In this document: piece by piece, positions 29,419 through 39,898 of the stretch
Layout: each line of letters opens with the position of its first letter
Numbering within the stretch: position 1 is the first letter of the stretch
NCBI GenBank assembly: GCA_003666385.1
Contig: QPIN01000047.1
Span: 1 to 45,940, forward strand
Direction: 5' to 3'
Length of the DNA stretch: 45,940 bases
Source of the DNA: Methylococcales symbiont of Hymedesmia sp. n. MRB-2018
GTDB lineage: Bacteria > Pseudomonadota > Gammaproteobacteria > Methylococcales > Methylomonadaceae
Made by a program: the position numbers and the translations under genes
Notes under the pieces: generated by a model
Seen by the model: only the letters and a program-made list of their open reading frames with translations
Databases searched by the model: none
Told to the model about the DNA's origin: nothing

Positions 29419-31175
29419 TACTTATCTCCTTTTTTAAATTGTGCAATTCTAGCTTTTGCCGTGACTAATAGTTGCTCACGATTGAAATACAACAAATACA
29501 GCGCTATGCCAATTAACAACCCTAATATAAGATTAGTGAAAGCACCATCTCCGGTGTTCTGATTTTCCTCTGTTACCGCTTTAAATGGTTTAGGGCCTGC
29601 TTCCACTGCCATTGGAATTGCAGCAGCTGGAGGCTTATATCCTCTCGCATCAATTTCACCTAAATCCCATCCTTCAATATCTTGCCAAACAGGTAATTTC
29701 CGTTGTTGAAATTTTTTGGTAAACAAAGCTTCTGCACTTTCACCAATGGCTTTTGGCATACCCACTTTATTTAGATATTTTTTATATACTAATGCACTTA
29801 CGTTACCACCTGGGTTCATACCATCTGTAGTAATCCCTTTTTCCATATGATCATGAAAAATCCAGATACCTTCTCCATAACTATGGAGACCATCATCAAC
29901 GGTACTGATTTTCAAATCATTACGCTGAGCGGGTGAAATATCATACGTATCTCGCATAATTTGAGCAATTGGATTCTGCTCAATACCATCATAATGGGTA
30001 ATCGTAGCCTTATGTCCATGTGTATGAATAGCCATCATTTCACTACTACTATTGAACATACGAATTTTAATAGTCTTATTAGGCTCAGCAACAATCATCG
30101 ATTCTCGTAGCGTATAAGGGAAGGAACGTCCATTTAAAGTATGATAATCCTCTGTAGAATCAGTAATATCATATTCACGATTCATTGCTTTAGCAATTAA
30201 CCGTGGATCATTATATTTCTGAATAATATTATTCAACTCCTTGTCCATCGCATGATATTGCATATCATATTCGCTATCATATTCTTCAAGAATCGCTTTT
30301 GATGGGTGTCTAACCTGACCATCACCCACATTCAATGTTTGCACCCAGTTATTAGGCCGGTTTTCCTCTACAATAAGCATACCAATCAAACCCATCGCTA
30401 CATGAACATGCGTTTGTACATGACAATGATAAACAAAGGTTCCTGGAATTCTTGGTCTAATTTCGTAGGTTCGACTTTGACCTGGCAACACAAATTTGTC
30501 ACTGGTCTGAGGCACTCCATCATTACCTTCTCCTTTATTATCAACAAAAGGGTGATCAACGCCATGAAGGTGTATGGTGTGTGGGAAGTAATGACTGTTT
30601 TCTAACTGAATCCAAAGAGTATCGCCTTGTTCTACACGTATTGCTGGAGATGGTGCTCTCAGTAATGGGTTAGCATCCGTGCCGACAAAACTATTGGTTG
30701 CCATACCTCTGGATTTAGGTGCAAAAACCCACATACCAGGCTGTATTCCAGGTGCCATATCAAAAGTAGGTACTAAACCAGGAAAATCTGGCGAATGCCC
30801 GTTCAATTCAGCCACTTCCAATTTAATAATAATCAGATCAGGATCTCCATCCCCATCCATATCATTTTTCTTAATAATGGCATCAGCCGCATAATAGGTA
30901 TTCATCAATGTTTCCATTGATATATTGTTAGTCCCTTTTACTTCAGCTGCTATTTGTGCAGGGTTATCAGGGTCACATCGTAAAGACTCTTGTATCTTAA
31001 CCCCATCAATAGTTTGTGCTTTTCGCCATTCCGCCTCCATTGATCGACAAATTATCTCTACTTCACCTTTATCAACTTTTGTTGATCCGGGTAATCCTAC
31101 AGCCGCTGACACCGCCATTGATGCCATGAGTGAGGCTACACCCAAAATTACACTCAAAGGATGTTTTCGCATCAT
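29418..31175 (-). CDS. Membrane-anchored multicopper oxidase
   Basis: 585 residues, with a signal peptide (1-24) and a C-terminal membrane helix near 547-562. Copper ligands are visible in two blocks: HTIHLHG at 199-205 with VYHCHVQTHVHVAMGL at 249-263 (the Cys, two His and Met of a type 1 site plus trinuclear His), and IHTHGH at 383-388 with IFHDHMEK at 439-446. The second block lacks the Cys, so the type 1 copper sits in the first cupredoxin domain, as in two-domain oxidases. Residues 25-170 form an unusual N-terminal extension with an EF-hand-like DMDGDGDPD loop at 106-114. Probable activity: oxidation of Cu+, another metal or a small molecule with reduction of O2 in the periplasm. Confidence 0.87.
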   Translation of the reverse strand: MMRKHPLSVILGVASLMASMAVSAAVGLPGSTKVDKGEVEIICRSMEAEWRKAQTIDGVKIQESLRCDPDNPAQIAAEVKGTNNISMETLMNTYYAADAIIKKNDMDGDGDPDLIIIKLEVAELNGHSPDFPGLVPTFDMAPGIQPGMWVFAPKSRGMATNSFVGTDANPLLRAPSPAIRVEQGDTLWIQLENSHYFPHTIHLHGVDHPFVDNKGEGNDGVPQTSDKFVLPGQSRTYEIRPRIPGTFVYHCHVQTHVHVAMGLIGMLIVEENRPNNWVQTLNVGDGQVRHPSKAILEEYDSEYDMQYHAMDKELNNIIQKYNDPRLIAKAMNREYDITDSTEDYHTLNGRSFPYTLRESMIVAEPNKTIKIRMFNSSSEMMAIHTHGHKATITHYDGIEQNPIAQIMRDTYDISPAQRNDLKISTVDDGLHSYGEGIWIFHDHMEKGITTDGMNPGGNVSALVYKKYLNKVGMPKAIGESAEALFTKKFQQRKLPVWQDIEGWDLGEIDARGYKPPAAAIPMAVEAGPKPFKAVTEENQNTGDGAFTNLILGLLIGIALYLLYFNREQLLVTAKARIAQFKKGDK

Positions 31176-31235
31176 TTTTTACCTTTAATTAATTTACTAC
31201 AGAATATATTTATCTGCCTAAATATATTCAAGATT

Positions 31236-31352
31236 AAATAACTTCCGAAACTGACTCAAGAACTTGCGACCAGTTCAAACCTAAATACCTGCATTTGCAA
31301 CTATTTTCATCTTTGAATTAGAAATATTACAAGTCAGTTTTGGAAGTTATTT
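31236..31352. repeat. 117-bp inverted-repeat element upstream of the multicopper oxidase
   Basis: AAATAACTTCCGAAACTGAC and its near-exact reverse complement (20 of 21 bases in the full arm) bound a 75-base interior. It could be a small MITE or a regulatory stem-loop in the leader of the oxidase operon. The rest of this 279-base gap shows no gene. Confidence 0.6.
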
Positions 31353-31454
31353 ATTTATGAAACCTAAGAAACAAGAGCTTTAAACACTCTCGCCACTTAG
31401 GCAATTTTACCAATAACTTTAACAAATTATTGGGTATGAATTTTAAACCGCTTA

Positions 31455-32051
31455 TTATTCTTTCATTGATGTATTACTTTTAATGAAAGAATCAACTTTC
31501 ATTTTGAAACCTGCATTTGAAATATAGAAAACATAGAAAACAGCAAGTAATACTAATAAGTAAATAAGTAATGTTATTTTACTTGTTCCTTTACCTGAGC
31601 CAGCCTGAAAAGCCATGTGAGCATCCAGTCTTTCTCCGCTATCTTGAAGCAAAGTAATATGAATCAAATATTTACCCGCTTCAACAATATTTCCTATATT
31701 TAAGTTAACCGTACCTGATTTATGCTTTTTGGCATTTTTCTTAAAAATCACAGTGCCTTCAGGTTCTTTTGTTACTTCAAATTCAACAGCCATATTACGA
31801 TATCTGATATCTTGATAATCAAATACTAATAAAGTAGTTGTACCTAAATCAGGTAAATTACCGCAAAACTCATCACCAGGGTAAGATGAAGGTTGATACG
31901 CTGTATAATGAATCCAGTGATCTGGCTCTAATTCAAATTTACACTGGTCAGTATCTGTACCTGCTGCCCCCCCATGTGCCCAAAGAGCTGATGAGAATAA
32001 CAAGCCTAAAATGCTTAGGAAACTCTTTCTTAACCATTGTTTTTTATTCAT
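31455..32051 (-). CDS. Periplasmic, C-terminally membrane-anchored protein with predicted N-terminal histidine
   Basis: 198 residues. The signal peptide (SILGLLFSSALWA) would be cut before HGGAAGTD, exposing an N-terminal His as in CopC and other histidine-brace copper proteins. The mature domain has an immunoglobulin-like beta pattern with a Cys pair (QCKFELEPDHWIHY, EFCGNLPDLG), further His residues, and ends in a membrane helix (ITLLIYLLVLLAVFYVFYI) with a short basic tail. I do not recognise a named family. It precedes the multicopper oxidase on the same strand by 279 bases, and shares with it and the cupredoxin the design of a periplasmic domain on a C-terminal anchor. A copper-binding role is inferred. 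Confidence 0.6.
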   Translation of the reverse strand: MNKKQWLRKSFLSILGLLFSSALWAHGGAAGTDTDQCKFELEPDHWIHYTAYQPSSYPGDEFCGNLPDLGTTTLLVFDYQDIRYRNMAVEFEVTKEPEGTVIFKKNAKKHKSGTVNLNIGNIVEAGKYLIHITLLQDSGERLDAHMAFQAGSGKGTSKITLLIYLLVLLAVFYVFYISNAGFKMKVDSFIKSNTSMKE

Positions 32052-32387
32052 AAATACCTTCCAGTTGTTTTATTTGTTATTAGTTTTGCAATCAGATTAA
32101 ACCATGGCACACGCACCTGTTGCCTAGACTGAAAACAAGTGCTAACTTTAGCATATTGCCATAACCAAATAAAGACATCTCTTGCTATGCCCCTGTTATT
32201 ACCAAGTAATGACTATTCTCACACAATTAAATTCCAGCCTTCTTGATTTAGATCGTTTTTAGATGGCATTTAAAGTCCGCTTGTTATCTTCATTGATAGC
32301 TCATAATCAATTTCTATCTGCGTAAAACATTTGCCATTACCCCTTAGTTTACGTAGACTTCTCTTACATCTAATGAACGGAAAAAAA
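32052..32387. other. Divergent intergenic region
   Basis: 336 bases between the His-start membrane protein (minus) and pgi (plus). It must contain both promoters. AT-rich, no open frame with support and no strong hairpin. A TTG-initiated extension of pgi into its last 57 bases is possible but not conserved-looking. Confidence 0.4.
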
Positions 32388-34028
32388 ATGTCCTCCTTAC
32401 CTGACTCTTCAGAATGGCAAGCCCTGAAAACACATTATAATGAAATCAGCTCTCTTTCAATGAAAGAACAATTCAACGCTGATAGCCAACGTCATAAAAA
32501 ATTTTCTTTGCATTTTAACGGTATACTTTTTGATTATTCAAAAAATAGGATTACTGAACAAACTCTCCCCTTACTCATCAATTTAGCCAAACAGACAAAG
32601 CTGACAGAAAAAACCCAAGCCATGTTCTCAGGGGAAATTATTAATGCCACTGAAAAAAGATCGGTTCTTCACATAGCACTTAGAAATAGAAGCAATACAC
32701 CTATCTATTCTGAAGGCAATGATGTCATGCCTGATGTCAACCGAGTACTTGCTAAAATCCGCGTTTTTTCGGAGAAAGTTAGATCAGGAGAATGGAGAGG
32801 CTACACCAACAAGCCGATTACAGATGTTGTCAATATTGGCATAGGCGGCTCGGATCTTGGCCCAAAGATGGTCACAACAGCACTTGAACCTTATTCAACA
32901 CCTAATTTAACAGCACATTTCGTCTCTAATGTCGATCAAACAGATATTATCACCACCTTAAAGCAACTCAATCCTGAAACCACCTTGTTTCTTATTGCTT
33001 CAAAAGTTTTTAATACCAAAGAAACCATGACAAACGCTCACACTGCGCGTAAATGGTTGCTTCAGTCTGCTTTTGACAAATCTGCTATTGAACGACATTT
33101 TGTCGCTATTTCCACCCATAAAGAAAACGTTTCTGCCTTTGGTATTAATACAGACAATATGTTTGAGTTCTGGGACTGGGTTGGTGGCCGCTACTCCCTC
33201 TGGTCTGCCATTGGATTATCCATTGCAATTTCTATAGGTATGGATAACTTTGAAGAATTATTAATGGGTGCTCACCTTGCTGATAACCACTTTCATGACA
33301 CCCCATTAGAAAAAAACATTCCAGTAATCATGGCTTTGCTAGGTATTTGGTATAACAATTTTTTTCGGGTTGAATCGCATTGCCTACTGCCCTACGATCA
33401 ATCTCTTTATTTCTTTGCCGATTATTTTCAACAAGGCGATATGGAGAGTAACGGAAAATCAACGACAGTTGACGGACAAGATGTTAATTACAATACAGGT
33501 CCTATTATATGGGGGCAAACGGGCACCAATGGCCAACATGCCTTTTACCAGTTAATTCACCAAGGTACCAAAGTCATTCCCTGCGATTTTCTTGCCGCTG
33601 CGCATGGACATTATGACTCCCCTGTACACCACGATATTTTAATCTCTAACTTTTTGGCTCAACCTGAAGCACTAATGCAAGGAAAAACTCAACAGGAAGT
33701 TGAAAATGATATAGGATCAACCGATCCTCTTTTAGTAAAGTCTAAAGTTTTTCCTGGTAACAAACCTTCAAACTCGTTTCTTTACAGAAAGCTCACACCT
33801 CGCACGCTAGGTACTTTAATTGCTTTTTATGAACATAAGATTTTTACTCAAGGCATTATCTGGAATATTAACTCCTTTGACCAAATGGGTGTTCAATTAG
33901 GAAAAGTCCTTGCCAAAGCCATTTTGCCAGAGCTTAAAAGTGGTGAACGCATTAACACACATGACTCCTCCACCAATGCACTCATCAATACCTATAAAAA
34001 ATTTCGTGATGAACAAAATATCTATTAG
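32388..34028 (+). CDS. pgi: Glucose-6-phosphate isomerase
   Basis: 546 residues from [20 protein letters not shown], which aligns with the usual start of the enzyme; TTG and ATG codons 57 and 15 bases upstream would only add unrelated residues. It interconverts glucose-6-phosphate and fructose-6-phosphate. Landmarks: [33 protein letters not shown] (signature 1 region), [31 protein letters not shown], and near the end [14 protein letters not shown] with the catalytic Lys. Full length, with no close partner except mltF 27 bases downstream. Confidence 0.96.
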   Translation: MSSLPDSSEWQALKTHYNEISSLSMKEQFNADSQRHKKFSLHFNGILFDYSKNRITEQTLPLLINLAKQTKLTEKTQAMFSGEIINATEKRSVLHIALRNRSNTPIYSEGNDVMPDVNRVLAKIRVFSEKVRSGEWRGYTNKPITDVVNIGIGGSDLGPKMVTTALEPYSTPNLTAHFVSNVDQTDIITTLKQLNPETTLFLIASKVFNTKETMTNAHTARKWLLQSAFDKSAIERHFVAISTHKENVSAFGINTDNMFEFWDWVGGRYSLWSAIGLSIAISIGMDNFEELLMGAHLADNHFHDTPLEKNIPVIMALLGIWYNNFFRVESHCLLPYDQSLYFFADYFQQGDMESNGKSTTVDGQDVNYNTGPIIWGQTGTNGQHAFYQLIHQGTKVIPCDFLAAAHGHYDSPVHHDILISNFLAQPEALMQGKTQQEVENDIGSTDPLLVKSKVFPGNKPSNSFLYRKLTPRTLGTLIAFYEHKIFTQGIIWNINSFDQMGVQLGKVLAKAILPELKSGERINTHDSSTNALINTYKKFRDEQNIY

Positions 34029-34055
34029 AGAACTCAGCCATCCTTTACCCATACA

Positions 34056-35669
34056 ATGTCAAAAAATAGTATTACCTCAAGAGGCTGTCCAAGAATAGAA
34101 AACCTACTATGGAAAAACCATTTTGCCCATTTTTCCCGATCATTTTCGTTAAATAGCGCAACTATTCGTCTCAAACAATCGAAAAAACCGACTCAAAACA
34201 GACCTCCCTCGCTACGGTTTCTATTCTTGGACAGCCCTCTAGTTATCAGCATTGTTTTTTTATCATTGCTGTCTGCTTGCGATAATTACTCAATATCTCA
34301 CCTTGGCTTCACTCGACTTGAACAAATAAAACATCGAGGTGAAATCAATGTCATTACGCGCAAAGATCCAACCACTTATTATGAAGGTGCAGACGGCCTA
34401 ACTGGGTTGGAATACGACCTGGTAATGCTTTTTGCCAAACGACTCAAGGTAAAAGTAAACTTTATTCTTCCTGGCACTTTCGACAAAATCTTAAACGACA
34501 TTTCTAACAATAAAGCAGATATTGCAGCAGCTGGACTGACCATTACCAGTCAACGTAAAAAAAACATGCGTTTCGCACCATCCTACCAAAGCATTACAGA
34601 GCAAATTATTTATCGCTCTGGAAAAAAACGCCCTAAAACGATTGCCGATCTATCCACTGGCATCATAGAAATAGTCAAAGGTACTAGTCATCTTGACACT
34701 TTAATTCATTTAAAAACCGACCACCTAGAACTTAACTGGAACATTAATAGCAAATTAGATTCTGATGGCTTGCTCTATTTGGTCAATGAAGGTTTAATTG
34801 ACTACACTATTGCTGACTCCCACCAGGCAGGCTTAATAAAACGCTTCTACCCAAAACTGCGTACTGCCTTTGATATCACAGAACCACGTCAGCTTGCCTG
34901 GGCACTACCTCATTCCAAAGACAACAGCTTCTACGATGAAGTCAGTTTGTTTTTCAAACAAATAAAACAAAATAAAACCTTACAACAATTACTTGAAAAA
35001 CATTATGGCAATACCAGCAACCTGAATTATGTCGGCAATTGTACCTTTCGACTACACATGGAAAGTCGTCTTCCAAAATTCATCCACCTTTTTAAAACTG
35101 AAGCAAAAAAGCATATTATCGACTGGCGCTTATTGGCTGCCATTGGTTATCAGGAGTCTCACTGGCGAACAGACACCACATCACCCACAGGTGTTAAAGG
35201 CTTAATGATGCTAACATCAGCAACGGCAAAACAAGTTGGAGTCAAAGACAGGACAGATGCTACACAGAGCATTACAGGTGGCGCACTCTACTTCAAACAA
35301 AGACTTAAAAAAATACCCGCGCGTATTCAAGAACCTGATCGCACATGGTTTGCTCTTGCTTCATATAATGTAGGTTTCGGTCATTTAGAAGACGCACGAA
35401 TTTTAACTCAAAAAAGACAAGGTAATTCTGATAAATGGCTGGATGTTAAACAAACACTACCATTATTGAGTCAGAAGAAGTGGTATGAGCAGACACGACA
35501 TGGCTATGCCAGAGGAAAAGAACCCGTTCGTTATGTGGAAAATATTCGAAGTTACTATGATTTATTAGTTTGGCTGACAGAAGAAAACCAGACAGAAAAA
35601 GAAGTCATGTCATTAAAACCAGAACAACCTGAAAACAAAGCGCCGAGCTTTGAACCAGCCAGTCTTTAG
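34056..35669 (+). CDS. mltF: Membrane-bound lytic murein transglycosylase F with an in-frame element in its signal peptide
   Basis: 537 residues from the first ATG. After a lipobox (LSLLSAC, Cys75) comes a periplasmic substrate-binding-type domain (about 90-325, GEINVITRKDPTTYYEG, GLEYDLVMLFAKRLKVKV) and an SLT transglycosylase domain (from about 355) with the catalytic Glu in AIGYQESHW, then PTGVKGLMMLT and the late AxYN-type ASYNVGFGH. It cleaves peptidoglycan glycan strands to 1,6-anhydro ends. Codons about 9-61 come from a 159-bp inverted-repeat element; without it the start would read MSKNSITS joined to LVISIVFLSLLSAC, a normal lipoprotein signal. Translation might instead begin at the in-frame TTG at 34227. 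Confidence 0.9.
   Translation: MSKNSITSRGCPRIENLLWKNHFAHFSRSFSLNSATIRLKQSKKPTQNRPPSLRFLFLDSPLVISIVFLSLLSACDNYSISHLGFTRLEQIKHRGEINVITRKDPTTYYEGADGLTGLEYDLVMLFAKRLKVKVNFILPGTFDKILNDISNNKADIAAAGLTITSQRKKNMRFAPSYQSITEQIIYRSGKKRPKTIADLSTGIIEIVKGTSHLDTLIHLKTDHLELNWNINSKLDSDGLLYLVNEGLIDYTIADSHQAGLIKRFYPKLRTAFDITEPRQLAWALPHSKDNSFYDEVSLFFKQIKQNKTLQQLLEKHYGNTSNLNYVGNCTFRLHMESRLPKFIHLFKTEAKKHIIDWRLLAAIGYQESHWRTDTTSPTGVKGLMMLTSATAKQVGVKDRTDATQSITGGALYFKQRLKKIPARIQEPDRTWFALASYNVGFGHLEDARILTQKRQGNSDKWLDVKQTLPLLSQKKWYEQTRHGYARGKEPVRYVENIRSYYDLLVWLTEENQTEKEVMSLKPEQPENKAPSFEPASL
34081..34239. mobile_element. 159-bp MITE with 24-bp terminal inverted repeats, inside mltF
   Basis: Left end GAGGCTGTCCAAGAATAG, right end CTATTCTTGGACAGCCCTC; the 24-base arms pair with one indel-like difference. 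The length is 53 codons exactly and the host frame has no stop through it. No transposase. A target duplication is not obvious. Ends of this kind are seen on insertion sequences; the parent element is not in the window. Confidence 0.85.
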
Positions 35670-35687
35670 AGCCTGAACAAGAGACTA

Positions 35688-36152
35688 TTACTTTTTCCGT
35701 TTTGCCTTAAAAAAACCACTCAACAAGTCCACACAAACATCCTCAAGCACGCCTCCTTGCCAATCAACCTTATGATTCAGAAAAGAGGCATCTGTTAAAT
35801 GTAAGGCATTACATACCGCACCCCGCTTAGGATCAAATGCACCAAATACCAAACGATCAATTCGAGCGTGAGAAATTGCCCCCATACACATAACACAGGG
35901 TTCTAAGGTTACATAAAGCGTGCAGTCCATTAATCTATAATTTCCAACAACATTACCTGCTTGGCGTATGGCTACAATTTCAGCGTGTGCGGTTGGGTCG
36001 TAACTACTTATCGGTCTATTCCAGCCTTCTGCCAAGCAACAATTATTCTTAATCAGCACTGCACCTACTGGCACCTCGCCATTATTTTTCGCCCTTTGCG
36101 CAAGCCGAATGGCATAACCCATCCATTGTTGGTCAGTCTCACTTATACGCAT
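35688..36152 (-). CDS. tadA: tRNA-specific adenosine deaminase
   Basis: 154 residues. It deaminates adenosine to inosine at position 34 of tRNA-Arg(ACG). The zinc and catalytic residues are present: His56 and Glu58 in HAEIVAIRQAG and Cys86, Cys89 in LEPCVMCMGAI. EVPVGAVLI near the N-terminus and the basic tail FFKAKRKK complete the family picture. Convergent with mltF and directly after guaA (21-base gap) on the same strand, a frequent arrangement. Confidence 0.95.
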   Translation of the reverse strand: MRISETDQQWMGYAIRLAQRAKNNGEVPVGAVLIKNNCCLAEGWNRPISSYDPTAHAEIVAIRQAGNVVGNYRLMDCTLYVTLEPCVMCMGAISHARIDRLVFGAFDPKRGAVCNALHLTDASFLNHKVDWQGGVLEDVCVDLLSGFFKAKRKK

Positions 36153-36173
36153 CTAACAACACAAATTTTGAAA

Positions 36174-37763
36174 CTACTCCCACTCTATCGTTGCTGGTGG
36201 TTTTCCTGAAATATCATAGGTGACTCTTGAAATGCCAGCTACTTCATTAATGATCCTACGTGAAATTAAACCCAGAAATTCATAAGGCAAATGTGCCCAG
36301 CGTGCCGTCATAAAATCAATGGTTTCCACTGCACGTATGGCTATCACATAATCATATCGCCGACCATCGCCCATAACGCCCACTGATTTAACCGGCAAAA
36401 AGACAGCAAAAGCCTGGCTCACCTTGTCATAAAGATCATGTCGATAAAGTTCTTCAATAAATATAGCATCTGCCAGACGTAATAAATCAGCAAATTCTTT
36501 TTTAACTTCACCCAGGATTCTGACACCTAAACCTGGTCCTGGAAAAGGATGGCGAAAAACCATATCCTCTGGCAAGCCTAACTCTAATCCAAGTTTTCTC
36601 ACTTCATCCTTAAATAATTCTCTTAATGGTTCAACCAACTTTAGCGTCATGTCTTCAGGCAGACCACCGACATTATGATGTGATTTAATTAAATGCGCTT
36701 TACCACTTTTGGAGGCAGCAGACTCAATCACGTCAGGATAAATAGTCCCTTGCGCCAACCATTTTGCATCGGTTAATTTATCGGCTTCTTGCTGGAATAT
36801 TTCTACAAATAAATTCCCAATAATCTTACGCTTGGCTTCAGGATCAGCTTCGTCTTTTAAAGCATACAAATAACGCTGTTCAGCATCGACCCGTATGACT
36901 TTGACTCCCATGTTTTTCTCAAACATGCTCATCACTTGATCGCCTTCATTTAAACGTAGCAATCCTGTGTCTACAAATACACAAGTTAACTGTTGACCTA
37001 TCGCTTTATGCAATAAAGCAGCAACCACTGATGAATCCACACCACCTGACAAGCCCAGAATAACTTGATCAGTTCCCACCGAGTCTCTAACAGACTGAAT
37101 GCTATCTTCAATGATGTTATTGGCTGTCCACAGTGCATCACAGCCACATATATCCACTACAAAACGCTGTAGAATTCTGCCACCTTGTTTGGTATGAGTG
37201 ACCTCTGGATGAAACTGCAAACCATAAAATGCTTTTTCCTCACAACCAATTCCAGCAATAGGAGCACCTTCTGAACTAGCTATTAATTTAAAACCTTCTG
37301 CCAAGCCAACGACCCTATCACCATGACTCATCCATACATCAAGTAAACCAAAACCTTGCTCAGTGACATGGTCTCCAATATCCGTTAATAACTTAGAATG
37401 ACCTCTTGCTCTTATTTGTGCATAACCAAACTCACGATGATCTGATGATACAACAGTACCACCCATCTGCTCCGTCATCGTTTGCATACCGTAACAGATG
37501 CCTAAGACAGGAATACCTAATTCAAATACTATCTGTGGTGCTCTAGGCGTACTGCCACTGGTCACGCTTTCTGGTCCGCCCGACAGAATAATACCTTTCG
37601 CAGAAAACCGTTGAATCTCTTCTGCACTGCATTCACAAGAAAATATTTCACAATAAACGCCGATCTCACGAATTCTACGTGCGATTAACTGAGTATATTG
37701 GGAACCAAAATCCAAAATAAGGATTTTATGCGAATGGATATTCGCTGACTGTTGTTGACTCAA
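36174..37763 (-). CDS. guaA: GMP synthase (glutamine-hydrolysing)
   Basis: 529 residues. It converts XMP to GMP. The N-terminal glutaminase domain has the nucleophile in GICYGMQTM, with [11 protein letters not shown] providing His and Glu. The ATP-pyrophosphatase domain has [15 protein letters not shown] (P loop), and the C-terminal dimerisation domain ends [14 protein letters not shown]. It follows guaB across 74 bases that contain a strong hairpin, which may reduce readthrough. Confidence 0.97.
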   Translation of the reverse strand: MSQQQSANIHSHKILILDFGSQYTQLIARRIREIGVYCEIFSCECSAEEIQRFSAKGIILSGGPESVTSGSTPRAPQIVFELGIPVLGICYGMQTMTEQMGGTVVSSDHREFGYAQIRARGHSKLLTDIGDHVTEQGFGLLDVWMSHGDRVVGLAEGFKLIASSEGAPIAGIGCEEKAFYGLQFHPEVTHTKQGGRILQRFVVDICGCDALWTANNIIEDSIQSVRDSVGTDQVILGLSGGVDSSVVAALLHKAIGQQLTCVFVDTGLLRLNEGDQVMSMFEKNMGVKVIRVDAEQRYLYALKDEADPEAKRKIIGNLFVEIFQQEADKLTDAKWLAQGTIYPDVIESAASKSGKAHLIKSHHNVGGLPEDMTLKLVEPLRELFKDEVRKLGLELGLPEDMVFRHPFPGPGLGVRILGEVKKEFADLLRLADAIFIEELYRHDLYDKVSQAFAVFLPVKSVGVMGDGRRYDYVIAIRAVETIDFMTARWAHLPYEFLGLISRRIINEVAGISRVTYDISGKPPATIEWE

Positions 37764-37795
37764 AAGAATGCTCTATAATCTGATAAAAACCACAA

Positions 37796-37824
37796 AATAT
37801 CCCTCTCCAAAGGGGAGGGATATT
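37796..37824. terminator. Strong hairpin between guaB and guaA
   Basis: A 13-bp stem with one G-T pair (AATATCCCTCTCC / GGGGAGGGATATT) and a 3-base loop. No clear T tract follows on the minus strand, so it may stabilise or attenuate mRNA rather than fully terminate. Confidence 0.5.
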
Positions 37825-37837
37825 AAACAAATAATAC

Positions 37838-39334
<1,497 letters not shown>

Positions 39335-39363
39335 CTATTGTAACCTTTAATAGGGATGAGTAA

Positions 39364-39399
39364 TAAAATTTAATGCCCCACTCTATTCAACATAGACCC
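39364..39399 (-). repeat. 36-bp dispersed repeat, copy 2
   Basis: On the minus strand GGGTCTATGTTGAATAGAGT and the next 16 bases match 18503-18538 with three mismatches. It lies in the 105-base gap between lspA and guaB. Confidence 0.7.
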
Positions 39400-39406
39400 A
39401 GAAAAT

Positions 39407-39898
39407 CTAGTTTAACTTATCATCGACTTCTTCATTTGAAGGGCTGCCCACACCAAAACTTTCCAATAGCATTAAGAATACGCCTAAAGATATTGCCATA
39501 TCAGCTACATTAAAGGTAGGCCAGTGCCATGTTTGATAATAGACATCTAAAAAGTCGATAACATAGCCATAGACCAAGCGGTCAATCAAGTTACCTATAG
39601 CACCACCTAGTACCAGTGATAAAGCAATAGCTAACAAGGTTTCATTGTTTTTTAGACGATAGAGCCAAACAGCCAAGACAGCACTAATAGATAATGCCAT
39701 AACGGCAAAGAACCAGCGCTGCCAGCCCCCTGCCCCACTTAAAAAACTAAATGCAGCACCACTGTTATGCACATAAGTCAGATTAAAATAAGGCACAATA
39801 GCGATAGATTGATAGAGCTGCATTGCACTATCAATAGTTATCTTACTCCATTGATCAAGAACCAGAACTATCAGAGATAAGCACATCCATTTAAGCAT
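39407..39898 (-). CDS. lspA: Prolipoprotein signal peptidase (signal peptidase II)
   Basis: 163 residues from the ATG at 39898, which overlaps the ileS stop by 8 bases; a longer start inside ileS would add a charged, unlikely N-terminus. Four membrane helices are visible. The catalytic aspartates are in [19 protein letters not shown] and [11 protein letters not shown], and VLDQWSKI and [14 protein letters not shown] are further family motifs. It cleaves lipoprotein signal peptides after diacylglyceryl transfer, and would process MltF encoded nearby. Order ribF-ileS-lspA is standard. Confidence 0.95.
   Translation of the reverse strand: MLKWMCLSLIVLVLDQWSKITIDSAMQLYQSIAIVPYFNLTYVHNSGAAFSFLSGAGGWQRWFFAVMALSISAVLAVWLYRLKNNETLLAIALSLVLGGAIGNLIDRLVYGYVIDFLDVYYQTWHWPTFNVADMAISLGVFLMLLESFGVGSPSNEEVDDKLN

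Noticed and set aside
32331-32387. TTG-initiated extension of pgi
   Set aside because: The added residues are not like other isomerases, and the ATG at 32388 aligns with the known start.
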